A program made the translations under genes and the position numbers. A stretch of 64,000 bases of DNA from Vibrio salilacus (GTDB taxonomy: Bacteria > Pseudomonadota > Gammaproteobacteria > Enterobacterales > Vibrionaceae), in NCBI RefSeq assembly GCF_002811245.1, contig NZ_NIVQ01000006.1, positions 124,001 through 188,000 on the forward strand. Reading direction: 5' to 3'. Below the pieces are notes generated by a model. It saw nothing but the letters and a program-made list of their open reading frames with translations, did no database searches and was not told the DNA's origin. Numbering within the stretch: position 1 is the stretch's first letter; every line of letters begins with the position of its first letter. Positions 54,671 to 63,864 of the stretch are shown in pieces.

Positions 54671-55885
54671 ATGCAACACAACTCACTTATTGCACGCTTT
54701 GCTCGTGGCAATCTGGTTTTGCAGATCCTAGCCGGCATCATTCTCGGTGTAGGTCTAGCGACTGTTTCTCCACAGCACGCTCAAAGTGTTGGATTACTCG
54801 GAAGCCTGTTCGTTGGTGCGCTCAAAGCAGTCGCCCCTATTCTCGTTTTTATTTTGGTTGCTGCCTCGATCGCCAACCAGAAAAAAAACCAGCATACCTA
54901 TATGCGTCCCATCGTGGTGCTTTACCTTTTGGGTACGTTAACTGCTGCACTGACCGCAGTCGTACTGAGCTTTTTATTCCCAACCACATTAACGCTTGTC
55001 ACAGGTGCCGAAGGCGCAACACCACCACAAGGTATTGCTGAAGTTTTAAATACTCTATTATTTAAGTTAGTCGACAACCCAGTTAATGCTTTGATGAGTG
55101 CAAACTACATTGGTATTTTGGCATGGGCGGTTGGCCTTGGTCTGGCGTTACACCACGCATCAGCAACAACCAAAGCGGTATTTGAAGATTTGAGTCACGG
55201 CGTTTCGCAGATCGTTCGCTTCATTATACGTCTGGCTCCTTTTGGTATCTTTGGTTTGGTTGCCTCAACGTTGGCAACGACTGGTTTCGACGCCTTAGCT
55301 GGCTACGCTCAACTGTTGGCTGTTCTGCTGAGTTCTATGCTTATTATTGCTCTCGTAGTCAATCCAATCATCGTTTATGTCAAAACAGGCGAGAACCCGT
55401 ACCCACTCGTACTAAGATGTCTGCGTGAAAGTGGTGTGACGGCCTTCTTTACCCGTTCAAGCGCTGCAAACATCCCTGTAAATATGGCGTTGTGTGAAAA
55501 GCTTAACCTTGACGAAGATACCTACTCAGTCTCGATCCCTCTTGGTGCAACCATCAACATGGCAGGCGCTGCGATTACTATCACAACTCTGACTCTGGCT
55601 GCCGTTCATACAGTGGGAATTGAAATTGACTTGCTGACAGCGCTACTACTCAGTGTCGTTGCAGCGGTTTCAGCTTGTGGAGCCTCTGGCGTTGCTGGTG
55701 GTTCGCTATTACTTATCCCACTGGCCTGCGGTTTGTTTGGTATTCCTAATGAAGTGGCGATGCAAGTGGTCGCGGTTGGCTTTATTATCGGTGTAGTACA
55801 AGACTCTGCAGAAACGGCACTGAACAGTTCAACAGATGTCGTCTTTACAGCGGCGGTATGTAAAGCGAAACAAAAACAAGCGTAA
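54671..55885 (+). CDS. sstT: Serine/threonine sodium symporter SstT
   Basis: A 404-residue DAACS-family transporter with eight or more membrane segments and two re-entrant loops. Landmarks are [24 protein letters not shown] (about 50-75), the serine-rich [20 protein letters not shown] (about 275-295), [19 protein letters not shown] (about 300) and [20 protein letters not shown] (about 345). It takes up serine and threonine with sodium. AGGGATAACT is its ribosome site. Monocistronic, with a strong terminator. Confidence 0.95.
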   Translation: MQHNSLIARFARGNLVLQILAGIILGVGLATVSPQHAQSVGLLGSLFVGALKAVAPILVFILVAASIANQKKNQHTYMRPIVVLYLLGTLTAALTAVVLSFLFPTTLTLVTGAEGATPPQGIAEVLNTLLFKLVDNPVNALMSANYIGILAWAVGLGLALHHASATTKAVFEDLSHGVSQIVRFIIRLAPFGIFGLVASTLATTGFDALAGYAQLLAVLLSSMLIIALVVNPIIVYVKTGENPYPLVLRCLRESGVTAFFTRSSAANIPVNMALCEKLNLDEDTYSVSIPLGATINMAGAAITITTLTLAAVHTVGIEIDLLTALLLSVVAAVSACGASGVAGGSLLLIPLACGLFGIPNEVAMQVVAVGFIIGVVQDSAETALNSSTDVVFTAAVCKAKQKQA

Positions 55886-55899
55886 TCTTTACCTGATAA

Positions 55900-55930
55900 A
55901 AAAAGCCTCGTCATCACGAGGCTTTTTTGT
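55900..55930. terminator. Bidirectional terminator after sstT
   Basis: AAAAAAGCCTCG and CGAGGCTTTTTT form a stem around 4-6 bases, with T-runs on both strands, between sstT and the convergent Sel1 gene. Confidence 0.9.
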
Positions 55931-55961
55931 ATTTATAGCAAAGAGATCAAACAATTGGTGA

Positions 55962-57134
55962 CTAATGTTTGTCAATCGGTGACTGAGTAAAATCAAGACG
56001 ATCGCTACTCGTTTCCGAGGCTGGAAGGTCCGTATCTTCGGTTAAGAGAGCTTCAATCACAGTGGCAGGATCGGTCATGGTAAGCTCGTCACTCAGTTGA
56101 TCGGCGTTTGGCGATGCAATACGGCTGTTTTCATCAGTCGGAATATTACGCTTGTAAAGGCGATTAAGTGCCTTAATGATGGAGTGCCTACTGATTTTTC
56201 GTTCACGAACTTTCTTAACAATAGGCTTGGCGAGACTTTGCAAACCAACAACCGTATCGACACCAATATGCATCGCGACCTGATCTCGTAAATTACGCGC
56301 AGAACCATGGCCAAGTTCCGCCGCTAAAAACAGCCAGATGTAAGCGATAGAGTTCCCGTTTGGACGATGTTCCATCCAAATTTCTCCAGCTATGTACATC
56401 GCTTCTAGATGGCCTTTTTCCGCCGCACGCTCTATCCAATAACAACCGCGTTCAAAGTCTTGAGGCACACCCCATCCTTTGATGTAATTTAAGCCGAGTT
56501 TCATCCGACCTTGATTGCTTTTAAGCTCAGCAGCATCACGAAAACACTCGCTCGACTTGGTCGGATTCTTTTGCGGATTGTTAGGCGATATCCACCAGTC
56601 TCCCAAGAAAATCAGCGCATCAACATAATTTTGTTCAGCCGCTGACTGCATAATGTCGATCGCCTTGGCAACATTGATATCAGTACCATGACCATTAAAT
56701 AGCGCCATGGCCATTTCGTATTTATGCGGCAAACTGCCATCAGCAGCCGCAATACACACTTGCCAAAACTGCGCTTTCTCTTTCAGTACAACATCTTGTT
56801 TCATCTTATTACTCAGACGTACAATTCCGTACATCCCTGTAACACTGTCAAGCTCAGCCGCTTTGGTATACCAATGAAGTGCTTCTTTCAATCGCGCTCT
56901 TTCTGCTTCTTTTGCCAAGTAAAGAATGGTAGGAAGATCGCCATTTTCTGCTTTAGCAATGCGTTCTTGTTGCTCTTGCTTGCGATGTTTTTCTATCGCC
57001 TTTCGTTGCACAATACTACGTTCTCTACGCTCTTGTTCTAAACGTTTTTTACGCAGTGAAAGCGCCAGCATCCACATAAACATGCTCAGTAGCAGCAACC
57101 CGGTCGCACCAATGGCGATCCCAATTATATTCAT
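55962..57134 (-). CDS. Sel1-repeat protein with membrane anchor
   Basis: A 390-residue protein: an N-terminal membrane segment (about 5-25), a basic coiled region (about 28-65, RKKRLEQERRERSIVQRKAIEKHRKQ), then Sel1-like helical repeats (about 70-290). Examples are ALHWYTKAAELDSVTGMYGI, AKAIDIMQSAAEQNYVDALIFLGDWW and FERGCYWIERAAEKGHLEAMYIAG. The tail is acidic and low in structure. Such repeats mediate protein contacts at the membrane. The partner is unknown. Confidence 0.85.
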   Translation of the reverse strand: MNIIGIAIGATGLLLLSMFMWMLALSLRKKRLEQERRERSIVQRKAIEKHRKQEQQERIAKAENGDLPTILYLAKEAERARLKEALHWYTKAAELDSVTGMYGIVRLSNKMKQDVVLKEKAQFWQVCIAAADGSLPHKYEMAMALFNGHGTDINVAKAIDIMQSAAEQNYVDALIFLGDWWISPNNPQKNPTKSSECFRDAAELKSNQGRMKLGLNYIKGWGVPQDFERGCYWIERAAEKGHLEAMYIAGEIWMEHRPNGNSIAYIWLFLAAELGHGSARNLRDQVAMHIGVDTVVGLQSLAKPIVKKVRERKISRHSIIKALNRLYKRNIPTDENSRIASPNADQLSDELTMTDPATVIEALLTEDTDLPASETSSDRLDFTQSPIDKH

Positions 57135-57318
57135 TCGATCTTCTTTCGTATATTGAGCTAATTATAATATCGGTAGCATACTCAAATGATTGAGTTTCTT
57201 AATCATACCCTATAAACACATGCACCACATACTGCAATCCCATTCGTGAATGCAACCCAGTTCACAAGCTAGAGCAATTGATTACCTGCTCACTTTCGAG
57301 CTTATTTTAATTATAAAA

Positions 57319-57333
57319 ATTTTTCGGAAAAAT
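57319..57333. promoter_or_regulatory. Possible NagC-type operator before nagB
   Basis: ATTTTTC-G-GAAAAAT is a perfect palindrome in an AT-rich setting, 174 bases upstream of nagB, with the A/T-tract-CG shape of NagC sites. The 370-base gap 57135-57506 otherwise shows no gene. NagC control of nagB is expected from other gamma-proteobacteria; the site is only a suggestion. Confidence 0.3.
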
Positions 57334-57506
57334 CACATAAACCATGACTATATTAGTCAATCATTGCGCTTATCAAACACTTCCGTGCCGTATTTAAGAC
57401 TAATTTATGAAAAATTGACCAAAAACAATAGCAGAAACACACTACTTATTTTATAATGCGAATTAATGATTGAAAACATCATACATTCTAACATTAGGGG
57501 CAGAAA

Positions 57507-58307
57507 ATGAGACTTATCCCATTAAACAAAGCCGCACAAGTCGGTAAGTGGGCAGCAGCGCACATCGTAAAACGTATTAATGACTTTCAGCCGACCGCAG
57601 ATCGCCCATTCGTTTTAGGTTTGCCGACTGGCGGCACACCTCTGGCGACTTACAAAGCGCTGATCGAACTGTATAACGCAGGCGAAGTAAGCTTTAAACA
57701 CGTTGTGACTTTCAATATGGATGAGTACATTGGCATCGCTGAAGATCACCCTGAATCTTACCGTTCATTTATGTATAACAACTTCTTTAATCACATTGAT
57801 ATCCAAGCAGAAAACATCAACCTTCTTAATGGAAACGCCGAAGATAATGAAGTTGAATGCAAACGTTACGAAGACAAGATCAAGTCTTACGGCAGAATTA
57901 ACTTGTTTATGGGCGGTGTGGGGAATGATGGCCACATTGCCTTTAATGAACCTGCATCATCACTCTCTTCACGCACTCGTATCAAAACCCTAACGGAAGA
58001 TACCCGCATTGCTAACTCGCGCTTTTTTGATGGTGATATTGAGCAAGTACCTAAGTACGCACTGACGATTGGTGTGGGTACACTGCTAGACTCTCAAGAA
58101 GTGATGATTCTGGTTACAGGTCACAACAAAGCTCTAGCACTGCAAGCTGCGGTAGAAGGCAGTGTTAACCATCTATGGACAGTTTCTGCACTGCAACTGC
58201 ATCCTAAATCGGTTATCGTTTGTGACGAAGCAGCCCAGCAAGAACTCAAAGTAAAAACGGTTAAGTACTTTACAGAGTTAGAAGCAAAAAATATTGTCGG
58301 TTTCTAA
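57507..58307 (+). CDS. nagB: Glucosamine-6-phosphate deaminase
   Basis: A 266-residue enzyme of the usual length. Active-site segments are [13 protein letters not shown] (about 36-48, phosphate), FNMDEYIG (catalytic Asp near 72), [18 protein letters not shown] (Asp/His/Glu near 138-150) and [16 protein letters not shown]. It converts glucosamine-6-phosphate to fructose-6-phosphate and ammonia, feeding chitin and amino-sugar breakdown into glycolysis; a chitinase gene lies about 6 kb away. AGGGGCAG precedes the ATG. Confidence 0.96.
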   Translation: MRLIPLNKAAQVGKWAAAHIVKRINDFQPTADRPFVLGLPTGGTPLATYKALIELYNAGEVSFKHVVTFNMDEYIGIAEDHPESYRSFMYNNFFNHIDIQAENINLLNGNAEDNEVECKRYEDKIKSYGRINLFMGGVGNDGHIAFNEPASSLSSRTRIKTLTEDTRIANSRFFDGDIEQVPKYALTIGVGTLLDSQEVMILVTGHNKALALQAAVEGSVNHLWTVSALQLHPKSVIVCDEAAQQELKVKTVKYFTELEAKNIVGF

Positions 58308-58338
58308 ATCTAAGAATCTAAGAATCTAAGAATCTAAG
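58307..58338 (+). repeat. Four copies of AATCTAAG after nagB
   Basis: Four perfect tandem 8-base units (58307-58314, -58322, -58330, -58338). The first A is the last base of the nagB stop codon. The array lies in the 3' untranslated stretch before the terminator and may vary by slippage. Confidence 0.9.
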
Positions 58339-58344
58339 ACGATT

Positions 58345-58376
58345 AAAAAATCCGAATTTAATACTCGGATTTTTTG
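58345..58376. terminator. Terminator after nagB
   Basis: AAAAAATCCGA (58345-58355) pairs with TCGGATTTTTT (58365-58375), with T-runs on both strands, between nagB and the convergent aldehyde dehydrogenase gene. Confidence 0.9.
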
Positions 58377-58447
58377 TTGTCGCCAATCGAAAAGGTATGG
58401 CGACACCACCACCAGCAACTCTCGTTAACACGGGGCAACAGTGACCG

Positions 58448-59884
58448 CTAGCGCAGAAAAAGACTTGATAACAGTTTAACCAACAACTTGGGATACTTAA
58501 GCAATAGATGACTACGCGGCAACCATGATGGCGATACCATTACGGTTTTAGCATGTGAGAAAGTATAGAACCCTTCTTTGCCATGGTAGTGGCCAATTCC
58601 CGACTCGCCAATACCACCAAATGGCGCATCATCCGCCGCGACATGCAGTAAAGTATCGTTGATCACTACGCCTCCACTGTGGGTCTGTTCAACCACCTGT
58701 TGTTGCAGCACCTGATTATCTGACATCAAGTACAGTGCGAGCGGTCGAGGTCGTTGGTTGACAATAGTAAAGGCGTCACTTAACTGTCGATAAGTGATAA
58801 TGGGCAAGATCGGACCAAAAATCTCCTCTTTCATCAGTAACATTGAATGAGTCACCCCAGTGATAAGATTTGGCAACATTTGCCGCTCATTCAACTGGAC
58901 ATCTTCAAGCGTATGAATGGTTGCCCCTTGTTGCTTAGCGTCAGACAAGTAAGTCTGCAAACGTTGATATTGACGCTCATTCACGATCTGGGTTATCGGC
59001 ACTAGCTGCCCCTTGCGAACAAAACGCTTTTTGTACTTGGCCAAATAGGTATGGATGAACAGCTGCTCTTTACCTTCCGGTAGCAAAATATAGTCAGGGG
59101 CAACGCAAATCTGCCCGGCATTGATTGATTTCCCGATCATAATGGCGTCGACGGCGCGTTTTATATCAGCATCATCGCCAATGATAACAGGCGATTTTCC
59201 ACCTAATTCTAACGTCACTGGGGTTAGATTTTTCGCCGCAGCCTGCGCAACCAAACGCCCCACTGATGTCGAACCAGTGAAAATTAGATGATCAAAGGGT
59301 AAGGATGAAAAACTCTCCGCAATGTCGGCTTCACCTTCGATAGCAAAGATATGATCCTCAAGCGATGCACATATTTCGCTCAGCACTTGATTGGTGTGTG
59401 GCGTGTACTCACTGAGTTTGACCATAACGCGATTACCGGCAGCTAACGCGGTCACGATAGGGCCAAGGCTAAGAAAGATTGGAAAATTCCACGGCACAAT
59501 TACTCCGACGACCCCAACGGGCTGGTACTCAACCTTTACCTTTGACGGTGAGAGCAATAATCCGGCGTGACGACGGCTTGGCTTCATCCATTTTTTTACG
59601 TGTCTGATGCTGTAATTAATATGGTTTACGGCGGGTAGAAGATCGCTGATCAAACTATCGAATTCGCTCCGGAATCCGTAATCGTTTTTCAATGCCTCAA
59701 CTAGGTCATCTTGCCGAGCAAGCAACTGTGCTTTTAAGCGCGTCAGCAACGCGATTCTTTGAGCGTGATCTGGGTACGGATCATTGTGATAGAGTGCCTG
59801 AACTTTTTGATACAACTGCTCAAGCTCTTGCTTATTTTTGACATGATCCTTATGCCAGCGATTCAAATCGACCACTTTTTCCAT
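58448..59884 (-). CDS. Coniferyl-aldehyde-type aldehyde dehydrogenase
   Basis: A 478-residue aldehyde dehydrogenase starting at ATG 59884. It has NAD-binding VVGVIVPWNFPIFLSLGPIVTALAAGN, the general base Glu in TLELGGKSPVIIG, the catalytic Cys in NAGQICVAPDYILLP (about 250), and a C-terminal GGIGESGIGHYHGKEGFYTFSHAKTV typical of the coniferyl aldehyde dehydrogenase (CalB) and fatty aldehyde dehydrogenase group. The hydrophobic tail (LLLKYPKLLVKLLSSLFLR) may attach it to the membrane. The true substrate could be a fatty or aromatic aldehyde. Confidence 0.88.
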   Translation of the reverse strand: MEKVVDLNRWHKDHVKNKQELEQLYQKVQALYHNDPYPDHAQRIALLTRLKAQLLARQDDLVEALKNDYGFRSEFDSLISDLLPAVNHINYSIRHVKKWMKPSRRHAGLLLSPSKVKVEYQPVGVVGVIVPWNFPIFLSLGPIVTALAAGNRVMVKLSEYTPHTNQVLSEICASLEDHIFAIEGEADIAESFSSLPFDHLIFTGSTSVGRLVAQAAAKNLTPVTLELGGKSPVIIGDDADIKRAVDAIMIGKSINAGQICVAPDYILLPEGKEQLFIHTYLAKYKKRFVRKGQLVPITQIVNERQYQRLQTYLSDAKQQGATIHTLEDVQLNERQMLPNLITGVTHSMLLMKEEIFGPILPIITYRQLSDAFTIVNQRPRPLALYLMSDNQVLQQQVVEQTHSGGVVINDTLLHVAADDAPFGGIGESGIGHYHGKEGFYTFSHAKTVMVSPSWLPRSHLLLKYPKLLVKLLSSLFLR

Positions 59885-59991
59885 CAATAGCTACCAACTC
59901 ATTCAAACCATTTAACTCATAGTAGTAAGTTTTTGCTCTAATGTCGCTAAACAGGTCGCCTGCAATGGTCAATTATTGTCTGAAAAGGAAA

Positions 59992-60050
59992 ACGCAGCGC
60001 CATAAACATCAGCTTGTGGGGGACAGGAGCATGTTTCATCGGCGCTGCGT
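59992..60050. other. Strong conserved-looking hairpin between divergent genes
   Basis: ACGCAGCGCC (59992-60001) pairs perfectly with GGCGCTGCGT (60041-60050), and inside it AAACAT (60004-60009) pairs with ATGTTT (60031-60036), around a G-rich 21-base loop. On the minus strand TTTTCCTTTTC follows, so it could terminate a minus-strand RNA. Alternatively it is in the leader of the dehydrogenase mRNA. It lies where E. coli encodes SgrS, opposite sgrR, but I see no SgrS-like pairing segment. Confidence 0.5.
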
Positions 60051-60202
60051 GTAGAACCACCTACCAAATCAGTAAGCCAAATTATTGTGCCACTGAATAA
60101 GGAAAGGTAACACTGAGATCTTTTTCCTGCCTTTGTTCCCTATTTGTCTGATAACGGCGACTTTTAAACGAAATAATCTGGAAATAGAGCGAAAACAGGA
60201 AC

Positions 60203-60229
60203 AAAATGAGATTTATCATGACTCATTTT
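60203..60229. promoter_or_regulatory. Inverted repeat before the SgrR-like gene
   Basis: AAAATGAG and CTCATTTT are perfect 8-base arms with an 11-base spacer, ending 14 bases before the GTG start. A dimeric regulator, perhaps SgrR itself, could bind here; it could also fold near the ribosome site AGGAG (60231-60235). Confidence 0.45.
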
Positions 60230-60243
60230 AGGAGTGTTTTGCT

Positions 60244-62004
60244 GTGTCCGAGCTTAACTTGCTGCGCTATTACTCGCGCCTAGTGTCATTTGGTGTCGGT
60301 GACGAAGTGAAAACAACCCTGCCAGATGTCGCCAATATCCTCTGCACCAGTCCTCGACATGCGCGCAACCTTCTCAGTCAAATGCAACAACTAGCTTGGC
60401 TCACGTGGCAGCCAAAATCAGGCCGTAACCAACGTTCAACCTTATTCCTTCGGCCCTCACTCGCTGAATTGAAAAGGCAATTGGCGAGCGAACGAATTTT
60501 GCAAGGTCAATATGAAAAGGCGCTGTCACTGCTTAATCACGATCAATTAGCATTTGGTCAACTACTGCAAAGTACCTCCGGCGCATCATTGCGCGAGGGC
60601 TTGATGCATATTCAGCTAACCTATAAGCGCGCCTTTGAGCACTTGGTGCCCCATCAATTACAGCGTTCCAGTGAGCGTTATTTACTGCGTCAAATCTATT
60701 GCTGTTTAGTGGCAAGTAGTCTCGACGGTCAACTTGAAGCCCAACTTGCTCATCATTGGAACTACGATGAATCCTCTCTTGAATGGTCTTTCTTTCTTCG
60801 CCCTGGGCTCACTTTTCATAATGGCAAGCCCATTAGCGCTGAATGTATTGTTACGTTGTTTGACAAACTGGTTCTACTTGACGATTACCGCAGTGAACTC
60901 AATCACTTGGTTCGGGTTTATTCACCCGGAGCTAACCGCGTGGTATTTCAACTCAGTGAACCCGACCAAGGCTTTGGAGGCTTGATCTCCGGGGTCAAGT
61001 ATTCGATTCAACCTCCTGAGCAAGTCAACCTATCCGCCCCTATGCTAGTGGTAGGATCTGGGCCCTTCGAAGTGACTGAGCACTCACACACCAAGCTGTG
61101 CCTTAGGGCCTTCGAGCGTTACTACGCTTGTCGTGCCTTGACTGATCAAGTGACCATTTGGCATTTAGATGAAAGCGAACTTGGCGACAAGCAACAAATT
61201 GAAACCAATCAACCCGGTGCATCACTGCGCCCGTCCTGTCATTATTATGTTGCCCATGCGGTAGGAAAAAGCAAAGCTGTTGAAAGTGAGATCAAGCAGA
61301 GCAGAACTGAAGATGGTTGTATGTTTGTGCTATTCAATCAATGCGCCAATGTCGTGCTCAGTGAGCAGCAGCGTCGCTATCTCTCGACCTATATTACGCC
61401 ACAAAAAGTCTACCAGTATCTCGACCAAACTGGCCAGTTGTTCGGCTGTGAACTGGCGAGTAACTTACTGCCGATTTGGCATAAAATTACCCGACCAACC
61501 ATGCCCAAAACTGACTTGCCGCCACAGATCGATATTGCCATCTACGATTACAGTTCGCTGCGCCATTGCGCTCTCGCAGTCAAACACTTACTTGAGCAAC
61601 TAGGAGTGACGGTAACTATCAATAGCTATAGCTACCGAGAGCTCACCGCGTTGTCTATCTCGGGTCAATTGACGGAGTCTGTGATTATCACCAACATCAA
61701 TTTGGACGATAACCGCCACGCCTCGGCGTTTAACAGCTTGTATCATAATCCGATCATCCAACGCTGCATTGGTGAGTCATCCAAGCAGTGGCTAATGGAA
61801 CACCTCACTTCGCTGCGTGCTCAAACCCAACTACATGACTACTTAGAGGCACTTGAACCGATAGCTTCTGCATTGATCAATCAATTTTGGTTAGCACCGC
61901 TGTTTCACCACCGACAAACTCTGCGCTTTCAGGGCGTTTTGAATGATGTTGAACTGACGAACTGGGGTTGGCCAGATATTCGCAATGTGTGGTCGACGGA
62001 CTGA
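60244..62004 (+). CDS. SgrR-family transcriptional regulator
   Basis: A 586-residue protein with a GTG start. Residues about 1-110 form an SgrR N-terminal winged HTH (LPDVANILCTSPRHARNLLSQMQQLAWLTW). Residues about 150-580 form an SBP_bac_5 solute-binding fold (LEWSFFLRPGLTFHNGKPISAECIVTLFDKL) for ligand sensing in the cytoplasm. SgrR in E. coli responds to sugar-phosphate stress; other paralogues sense other ligands, so the ligand here is open. It has no transporter gene beside it. Confidence 0.85.
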   Translation: MSELNLLRYYSRLVSFGVGDEVKTTLPDVANILCTSPRHARNLLSQMQQLAWLTWQPKSGRNQRSTLFLRPSLAELKRQLASERILQGQYEKALSLLNHDQLAFGQLLQSTSGASLREGLMHIQLTYKRAFEHLVPHQLQRSSERYLLRQIYCCLVASSLDGQLEAQLAHHWNYDESSLEWSFFLRPGLTFHNGKPISAECIVTLFDKLVLLDDYRSELNHLVRVYSPGANRVVFQLSEPDQGFGGLISGVKYSIQPPEQVNLSAPMLVVGSGPFEVTEHSHTKLCLRAFERYYACRALTDQVTIWHLDESELGDKQQIETNQPGASLRPSCHYYVAHAVGKSKAVESEIKQSRTEDGCMFVLFNQCANVVLSEQQRRYLSTYITPQKVYQYLDQTGQLFGCELASNLLPIWHKITRPTMPKTDLPPQIDIAIYDYSSLRHCALAVKHLLEQLGVTVTINSYSYRELTALSISGQLTESVIITNINLDDNRHASAFNSLYHNPIIQRCIGESSKQWLMEHLTSLRAQTQLHDYLEALEPIASALINQFWLAPLFHHRQTLRFQGVLNDVELTNWGWPDIRNVWSTD

Positions 62005-62070
62005 AATTGAGCAGACAATAATAAGTCCACTCAATTTTCTGTATCGTAAACAGCAGCCTCAAAACGATCA

Positions 62071-62101
62071 ACGCTGACAGCAACTCGAGCTCTGTCAGCG
62101 T
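62071..62101. other. Hairpin downstream of the SgrR-like gene
   Basis: ACGCTGACAG (62071-62080) and CTGTCAGCGT (62092-62101) form a perfect 10-bp stem with an 11-base loop. It has no T-run, so its job as a terminator is uncertain. The rest of the 62005-62356 gap has no gene that I can support. Confidence 0.5.
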
Positions 62102-62356
62102 AATGACTATTGTTGATTGCGTTATCCTTGAGCACAGTTACCTGTGATTATTGAAAATGTCTGATTTTCGATGTAACGCTACCAGAAGTTGCCGGCACAC
62201 TTGCATCCAGAATTACGGATAATTATCAGATATTGAAACATGCATCTTCACGTTGAACGGGTATAGCTTAGAAGTGGACAAAGCGCTGAGGGAAAGCTTA
62301 CTACACCAGGTTTCGGGTAATTTTAATCTGTTGATGTGAGGAGTGCTAATTTTAAA

Positions 62357-62563
62357 TTAAGCGTTAGTGGCATTAAGCCAAACTCCATTTTCTTTGTGTG
62401 CTAGTAACGTTCCAATAAGATCTCTGAGCTCAATTCTACTTGTAAAAAATGGAGCGCAAGACGAAGCTGATATTTTGGCACCTTTTAAGCCGCGCATAAA
62501 AACCGTTTCTAATCTTAATGTGTTATTTTTTTCGTTAATATATTTAATATTAAATGTTGGCAT
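62357..62563 (-). CDS. Small protein of unknown function
   Basis: A 68-residue frame (MPTFNIKYINEKNNTLRLETVFMRGLK start, C-terminal HKENGVWLNATNA) with AGAAGATAATT before the ATG as a possible ribosome site. The composition is protein-like, with a central SSCAPFFTSRIELRDLIGTLLA. No family is recognised. It lies 166 bases past the cold-shock gene on the same strand and may share its transcript. Confidence 0.5.
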   Translation of the reverse strand: MPTFNIKYINEKNNTLRLETVFMRGLKGAKISASSCAPFFTSRIELRDLIGTLLAHKENGVWLNATNA

Positions 62564-62693
62564 AATTATCTTCTAGTTTATTGTTGGTATTTTTATAGTT
62601 TAAACCAAAAGTTTTTCCAGAAATAAGTGCGTGAGGAATGCATCTTTTAAGGGGGGAAAGCTGTTGATTGGCTATTTTGAGGGGGGGAGGTAT

Positions 62694-62716
62694 AGAGGTG
62701 GTTGAGAACCACCTCT
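62694..62716. terminator. Inverted repeat after the cold-shock gene
   Basis: AGAGGTGGTT and AACCACCTCT pair around GAG, 13 bases past the csp stop codon on the minus strand. No T-run on that strand, so a terminator is likely but not certain. Confidence 0.6.
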
Positions 62717-62728
62717 ATTTAAATCAGT

Positions 62729-62941
62729 TTAAGCAACGACAACATTCGCAGCTTGAAGGCCTTTTTGACCTTGCTCTACATTGAAAATCACCTTTTGGCC
62801 TTCAATTAGAGTCTTAAAACCTTCTGAAACGATAGAGTTAAAATGAACGAATACGTCAGCACCGCCATTATCTTGAGTCAAAAAGCCAAAGCCTTTACTT
62901 TCGTTAAACCATTTTACAGAACCAGTTGTTTTATCAGACAT
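62729..62941 (-). CDS. Cold-shock family RNA/DNA-binding protein
   Basis: The ATG at 62941 has AAGGGACAATCT before it; upstream frame to 62980 is not part of the fold. The 70-residue product is one complete cold-shock domain: [15 protein letters not shown] with RNP1 (KGFGFL) and DVFVHFNSI (RNP2), ending in [10 protein letters not shown]. It binds single-stranded RNA or DNA. The 200-base region upstream is AT-rich, like the long leader of cspA-type mRNAs. The exact paralogue is undetermined. Confidence 0.93.
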   Translation of the reverse strand: MSDKTTGSVKWFNESKGFGFLTQDNGGADVFVHFNSIVSEGFKTLIEGQKVIFNVEQGQKGLQAANVVVA

Positions 62942-63237
62942 AGATTGTCCCTTAATATTTAAATATAAATGAGTCGCCAAAATGCGAAGCGCTGAAAATT
63001 GAATTATTTAATGTATCTATGAAGCTAACGAAGGGAAACTCTGAGGATAACAACTAGTGAATTCTGAGGGTTTTACTTAAAAAACTTTATTTTTTCATTT
63101 AATAACTCTGAATAACAGAGCAAAGCCATTATGCGCTTTATTAATTTAATGTAAAGGATTATTTAGTTTTTAAGCTAATTAACTTTTTATGACCAAATGA
63201 CAGACAAAAGTAAGTTGTCGACAACGCGCTAAAAAGC
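62942..63237. promoter_or_regulatory. Probable long leader of the cold-shock gene
   Basis: About 300 AT-rich bases with no supported gene. As in other cspA-type genes it may form a structured, temperature-sensitive leader. No clear cold box was identified by eye. Confidence 0.35.
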
Positions 63238-63530
63238 TCAGCGACGAGCTTGATATAGCGCGTCATCGGCGTGACGAAACGTATTGGCTTTCGCAACGTC
63301 CTGATGAAGCGCAACACCACAGCTGATGGTATCAAATGGAATGGGTGGCCAATTATGCATGTCAATCAAACAGATATAAGCTACTGTTGCGAAATTTATT
63401 AGACTGAAAACTGTGCCGTGTCTGGAACCTAGAACAAATATCGCCACCACGGGCGTCAAGTACGTGCATCGTCACTCGAAGGGCAGGCTTATTGTCAAAA
63501 GTGGTGCGCCGATATAGTTCGAAACGAAAG
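63238..63530 (-). pseudogene. Remnant of a diguanylate cyclase (GGDEF domain)
   Basis: On the minus strand the last 40 residues read FDTISCGVALHQDVAKANTFRHADDALYQARR, a normal end of a GGDEF domain. About 190 bases upstream is GGTGGCGATATTTGTTCTA. Adding two bases (GA) restores GGDEFVL, so the motif itself is split by a two-base deletion. The N-terminal part of the domain and any sensor are missing, and the sequence before it belongs to a metal-efflux remnant. The gene is inactive. Confidence 0.65.
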
Positions 63531-63591
63531 TGATGACAGCGCTAATATGATCAAGAGAGGGTGAGCCGTCACGTTCCCCTCTATCTACCAT

Positions 63592-63852
63592 TTACAAAGT
63601 CACTTTCTTTATCATGCCCGCTTCAGCGTAGACAGGGACTAAATCCATGCCCATTGGCGACTTACCTGGTTTGTCTCGTTGATAATTGGGATCCATCGGA
63701 GCAACCCAGTACAGAGGCTCATTCGTTGACGAACGAGTTTCACTCGCTAGGGCGGACATTTAATGGTCCATCTCTGGTAAATAGCGACTAATTCCATACC
63801 CGATAACACCACCGACCAATAGCGCAACCGTTGCAACTTTTAACGTACTCAT
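63592..63852 (-). pseudogene. N-terminal remnant of a CusB-type heavy-metal efflux adaptor
   Basis: An ATG at 63852 opens MSTLKVATVALLVGGVIGYG (signal anchor), reaches MDH and meets TAA at 63760-63762. The same frame continues with MSALASETRSSTNEPLYWVA, then a heavy-metal-binding domain (PMDPNYQRDKPGKSPMGMDLVPVYAE). It then stops at 63592 after a few unrelated residues. A CAA-to-TAA change plus loss of the last 80 percent of the protein explains this. An AAGGAAAAGTC ribosome site is still present. Confidence 0.75.
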
Positions 63853-63864
63853 GACTTTTCCTTC

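Noticed and set aside
59992..60050. SgrS small RNA
   Set aside because: Location and hairpin fit, but the conserved ptsG-pairing segment and 3' poly-T terminator are not visible, so only an unnamed structure is reported.
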